From a virus: DNA of 31,945 nucleotides. Shown one piece after another: positions 29,571 through 31,945 of the stretch; the stretch's first letter is position 1; the number at the start of each line of letters is the position of its first letter. A program made the translations under genes and the position numbers. Where the stretch lies: the IMG/VR virus record IMGVR_UViG_3300013125_000682, positions 1-31,945 of that record; one strand, given 5' to 3'. The notes below the pieces were generated by a model. That model ran no database searches and had not been told where the DNA came from. It worked only from the letters and a program-made list of their open reading frames with translations.

Positions 29571-30305
29571 ATGAGCGTTCGTGAACGATTAAAATATCTT
29601 ATGGAGATTTACGAACTTGACACGGCAGCGGCAGTCTCCAGGGCTACGGGCGTCCCGGATAAAACCATTCGAGGCATTCTTAGGCGGGATGCGATAGGCC
29701 CAAAATCGGGCAGAATGATTGCCAATTCGCTCAATATCAATTACCAATGGCTGGTCGAAGGAAAGGGCCCCGTCGAAAAGCGAGGTTTCCCGAAAGTGGT
29801 GGGAGAAGAGGCGTGGCCGAGCGGGGAAGAGGCTGAGAAGGCCGAGGAAGCTGCGGCCGCGCTGCCGGTGCCGCCCTTACAACCGGTCACGCCGGAGGAG
29901 TTCGTGTACATTCCCAAGACCAAATCCCGTTTGGCAGCCGGACATGGCCTAATTCCTGACAATGAGGAATATACGGAGAGGTTTGCTTTTCGCCGGAATT
30001 GGCTGCGCAGCGTCTGCACCGGTCTGAGCAAGGTCATTCTGATGGAAGTCGATGGCGACAGCATGTATCCGACACTCCGGAGCGGGGACACCGTCCTGAT
30101 CGACGTGGGCCGCACCGAAGTGCATGGAGGCGGCATATACGCATTCAGCTCGGACGATTTCATACTGATAAAGCGCCTTGAATGGCTGGGGGGCGGGATC
30201 ATCCGCATCATTTCGGACAATGCGATCTATCCCCCCGAGGAAAAACCAGCCGATGAAATCACGATCATCGGACGCTGCATCTGGTTCGGACGCACGTTGC
30301 TATGA
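29571..30305 (+). CDS. LexA/CI-type phage repressor with S24 peptidase domain
   Basis: Starting at ATG 29571, 244 residues. The N-terminal HTH reads TAAAVSRATGVPDKTIRGIL. After a Pro-rich linker (about 85-108), a possible autocleavage Ala-Gly (SRLAAGHG) precedes a peptidase S24 domain with GDSMYPTL (Ser164) and FILIKRL (Lys201), the Ser-Lys pair that cuts the repressor when RecA is active. The gene is the only regulator on the plus strand and keeps the prophage silent by blocking the early promoter. It lacks repeats. Mu c differs, being ClpX-regulated, so this prophage is probably damage-inducible. Confidence 0.9.
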   Translation: MSVRERLKYLMEIYELDTAAAVSRATGVPDKTIRGILRRDAIGPKSGRMIANSLNINYQWLVEGKGPVEKRGFPKVVGEEAWPSGEEAEKAEEAAAALPVPPLQPVTPEEFVYIPKTKSRLAAGHGLIPDNEEYTERFAFRRNWLRSVCTGLSKVILMEVDGDSMYPTLRSGDTVLIDVGRTEVHGGGIYAFSSDDFILIKRLEWLGGGIIRIISDNAIYPPEEKPADEITIIGRCIWFGRTLL

Positions 30306-30391
30306 GATGTCTAATAATTTCCTGAAAATAGATGTTGCTGAACAGGGGTTTAGGGGAGTAGACTCAGGCAGAAGCTTTGAGGGGGTGGAAG

Positions 30392-30961
30392 ATGAGAATA
30401 ATGGCTGTTGCAGGTGTTGTTCTTTCTCTCTATTTACTTCCCTTATATACAAGAGCGGATCAATCGCTACAGGACCAATTGAGTGCGGCTGTGAAGGCGG
30501 GTGATGTCCGCAAATGCACGGAGCTGATACAGAACGGCGCCATGCTCTTTCGGGCCGATTCCGCTGGCAGGTTGCCACTTGAATACATCAAGGACGAGAG
30601 TCAGGCCAAGGAATTGATCAAGGCATTGAATGCTTTGCAGACCAGGACTTCTGCCGATAAGGCGCAGCGCGCAGACCCCATTGATCCTGAATTTGAGCGA
30701 ACCTTTATTCGCGTCCTCAACCGAGATTGCTTCGCTGCAGCTTCGCAAGAACTATACGGGAAGATGGCTCAAATGGCGCTGGCCAAGGACTTCGCGGCGT
30801 TTGCCGAAATGATTAGGCAGGGTGCTGGTGTATCGGTGAAGAAAGGCACGGAAGTCGTCAGAAGCGGTGCAGCCGGCGATTGGGGTTGTATTCGTATCCG
30901 CATCCGGGGAACAACACAGGATCTATGGATAAATGATGAATGTCTTAGCCGGAAGCGTTAG
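30392..30961 (+). CDS. Exported ankyrin-like protein 1 (cargo gene)
   Basis: From ATG 30392, with GGGGGTGG upstream, 189 residues. A signal peptide (MRIMAVAGVVLSLYLLPLYT) is followed by an ankyrin-like unit (QLSAAVKAGDVRKCTELIQN, GRLPLEYIKDESQA). The rest is a helical domain and a Cys-containing end (GDWGCIRIRIRG, CLSRKR). The gene lies between the repressor and the prophage end, a usual place for lysogenic cargo. It may be active in the host periplasm or surface. The function is unknown; the second gene downstream is similar in signal peptide and ankyrin content. Confidence 0.65.
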   Translation: MRIMAVAGVVLSLYLLPLYTRADQSLQDQLSAAVKAGDVRKCTELIQNGAMLFRADSAGRLPLEYIKDESQAKELIKALNALQTRTSADKAQRADPIDPEFERTFIRVLNRDCFAAASQELYGKMAQMALAKDFAAFAEMIRQGAGVSVKKGTEVVRSGAAGDWGCIRIRIRGTTQDLWINDECLSRKR

Positions 30962-30977
30962 ATCCTCATGGGGGTGG

Positions 30978-31658
30978 ATGATGAGGGTTCTGGCTTTGTT
31001 GGGGGGTGTTGCTCTTGTTATTCTTTCCATAGTCCCTTTATTTGTGAGCGCGGATGACTTCCGGGACCGGGCTCGAGCCATTGTTCAACAGGAAAAGCGG
31101 CGCACCTTGTCGCCCCGGGCGCCGCAAGAGCAGTCCTATCCTAAACTGATCGAGCTGTGCGATGCCTGCCATGATGGCGATCTGCCCGCTGTCAACCGGC
31201 TACTGACCCAGGGGGCTGATAGAGATGCTGAGTGTCCGATTGGGCCAGGATCGTGCCTGGTGTGCGCTGCCTTTGAGGGCCAATATCCCATTGTACTGCT
31301 GCTATTGAACAGCGGCGCCGAGGCGAATTGCCGTGACGCCGTCAGCCGGCCGATTCTCTATCATGTGGTGCGTGGTCACAGCGGATCGGGGTTGAAGGGC
31401 CGCCCGGAACTGGCTCTCAAGATAGCGGATTTGCTCATTTCCAGGGGCGCTGATGTTAATGCGGCCGATGATATGGGCATAACGCCCCTAATGGAGGCTG
31501 CGGCTCGCGGAGATTTGGAGATGGCTCTCTTTCTCATTAAGAAGGGCGCAGATATTAATGCAAGGACTCGATACAAGGGGACGACAGCACTCTCCTTCGC
31601 ACGCCAGAAGGGCCATCGGCATCTTCTTCGAGCCCTGGTCGATCTGGGCGCCAAATAG
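30978..31658 (+). CDS. Exported ankyrin-repeat protein 2 (cargo gene)
   Basis: From ATG 30978 (or the next ATG 30981), with GGGGGTGG upstream, about 226 residues. A signal peptide (RVLALLGGVALVILSIVPLF) is followed by a short Arg/Lys-rich stretch and at least four ankyrin repeats. Among them are LIELCDACHDGDLPAVNRLL, SGAEANCRDAVSRPILYHVV, KIADLLISRGADVNAADDMG, TPLMEAAARGDLEMALFLIK and KGADINARTRYKGTTALSFA. Ankyrin repeats bind other proteins. Its neighbour is a similar gene, and the probable prophage end lies just downstream. Possible roles are protection of the host or a host-interaction function; this is inference. Confidence 0.75.
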   Translation: MMRVLALLGGVALVILSIVPLFVSADDFRDRARAIVQQEKRRTLSPRAPQEQSYPKLIELCDACHDGDLPAVNRLLTQGADRDAECPIGPGSCLVCAAFEGQYPIVLLLLNSGAEANCRDAVSRPILYHVVRGHSGSGLKGRPELALKIADLLISRGADVNAADDMGITPLMEAAARGDLEMALFLIKKGADINARTRYKGTTALSFARQKGHRHLLRALVDLGAK

Positions 31659-31676
31659 CAGAAAAGCATTTCGCTC

Positions 31677-31828
31677 TTGTCCGGTTCAGTGGCGCAGGGG
31701 ATGCCCGAAAAACCCAATGATTAGATTTTGTGGCCGGTTCTAGTCCAATCTTGCCCCACTCTCCGGATTTCCTAATGCCATCATGCGCTTATCCCCAGAA
31801 TGTTGCAGTTTTTTCTGTCCGGTTCTAT
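31677..31828. promoter_or_regulatory. Transposase-binding-like array at the probable prophage end
   Basis: TTGTCCGGTTCAGTG at 31677-31691, GGCCGGTTCTAGT at 31732-31744 and TCTGTCCGGTTCTAT at 31815-31828 have the same orientation. Mu ends carry three transposase sites each. The outermost site is followed by possible CA ends at 31842-31849. Confidence 0.6.
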
Positions 31829-31850
31829 CCTGTGCTTTACACACACTCAC

Positions 31851-31945
31851 TCTGTGGACTACGCCAACAAAGACCTGGAAAGGGACATAGACGCCCTGAA
31901 CAGGCCTCTTTATCGAGCGGATACGCAAGCAAGCTGGGACCCCTC
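31851..31945 (+). other. Possible flanking host coding frame (partial)
   Basis: The frame beginning near TCT GTG GAC TAC stays open to the right edge and gives SVDYANKDLERDIDALNR and further residues. It may be a host gene interrupted at the prophage end. It is too short to name. Confidence 0.25.

Overview
This window is the early, middle and head-gene part of a Mu-like transposable prophage, running right to left on the minus strand. At the right end it also holds a short divergent lysogeny and cargo segment and the probable prophage end. The host cannot be named from the sequence. It is GC-rich, and the phage DNA is full of short palindromic repeats of a kind I associate with PVC-group, Planctomycetes and candidate-phylum genomes. 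That lineage guess is inference only.

Layout, in transcription order from the right. At 29.57-30.31 kb (+) lies a LexA/CI-type repressor, followed by two exported ankyrin-like genes (30.4-31.66 kb) and three copies of a TTGTCCGGTTCAGT-like site (31.68-31.83 kb) that probably mark the transposase-binding end. Divergent from the repressor, across a promoter/operator region at 29.47-29.54 kb, are a Ner/Cro-like regulator, a Bro-N antirepressor-like protein, four early genes of unknown function, the MuA-type DDE transposase (22.7-25.05 kb) and the MuB-type ATPase (21.9-22.7 kb). The semi-early block (16.0-21.9 kb) includes a Gam-like end-protection gene broken by a frameshift, a GemA/gp16-family gene and small membrane proteins. 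Next come a DNA methyltransferase, a MazG-like protein, a Mor-family middle activator, an ASCH protein and small regulators (11.1-16 kb). The lysis region has an NlpC/P60 endolysin and membrane proteins (8.9-10.9 kb). The head-gene block has gp25/gp26/gp27-like genes, the large terminase subunit, a portal protein fused to an F-like head protein, a protease with a nested scaffold, a decoration-like protein and the start of a probable major capsid gene that runs off the left edge.

The most unusual feature is the density of repeats. At least six families (called A to F here) fill nearly every intergenic gap from 0.4 to 28.04 kb and also sit inside many genes as readable, stop-free insertions. 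They supply linkers, protein C-termini, start regions and Shine-Dalgarno sequences. Family A sits inside family F in several places. Family E copies share flanks but carry different, near-perfect hairpin stems. No repeats are seen from 28.04 kb to the right end or in the terminase gene.

Repeat families, as used below. A: paired palindromes around GGGCGCATGGCATGCGCCC and GGGCGACCGCCGGTCGCCC. B: GTAGCGCCGGCATCTTGCC. C: GGCAGGCTGGAAAGCCTGCC. D: CTCACCC..CCTCTCCC arms. E: AGGAGTTTTTG flank followed by a long hairpin. F: CCGCAGATTGCGCAGATT and its inverted partner.
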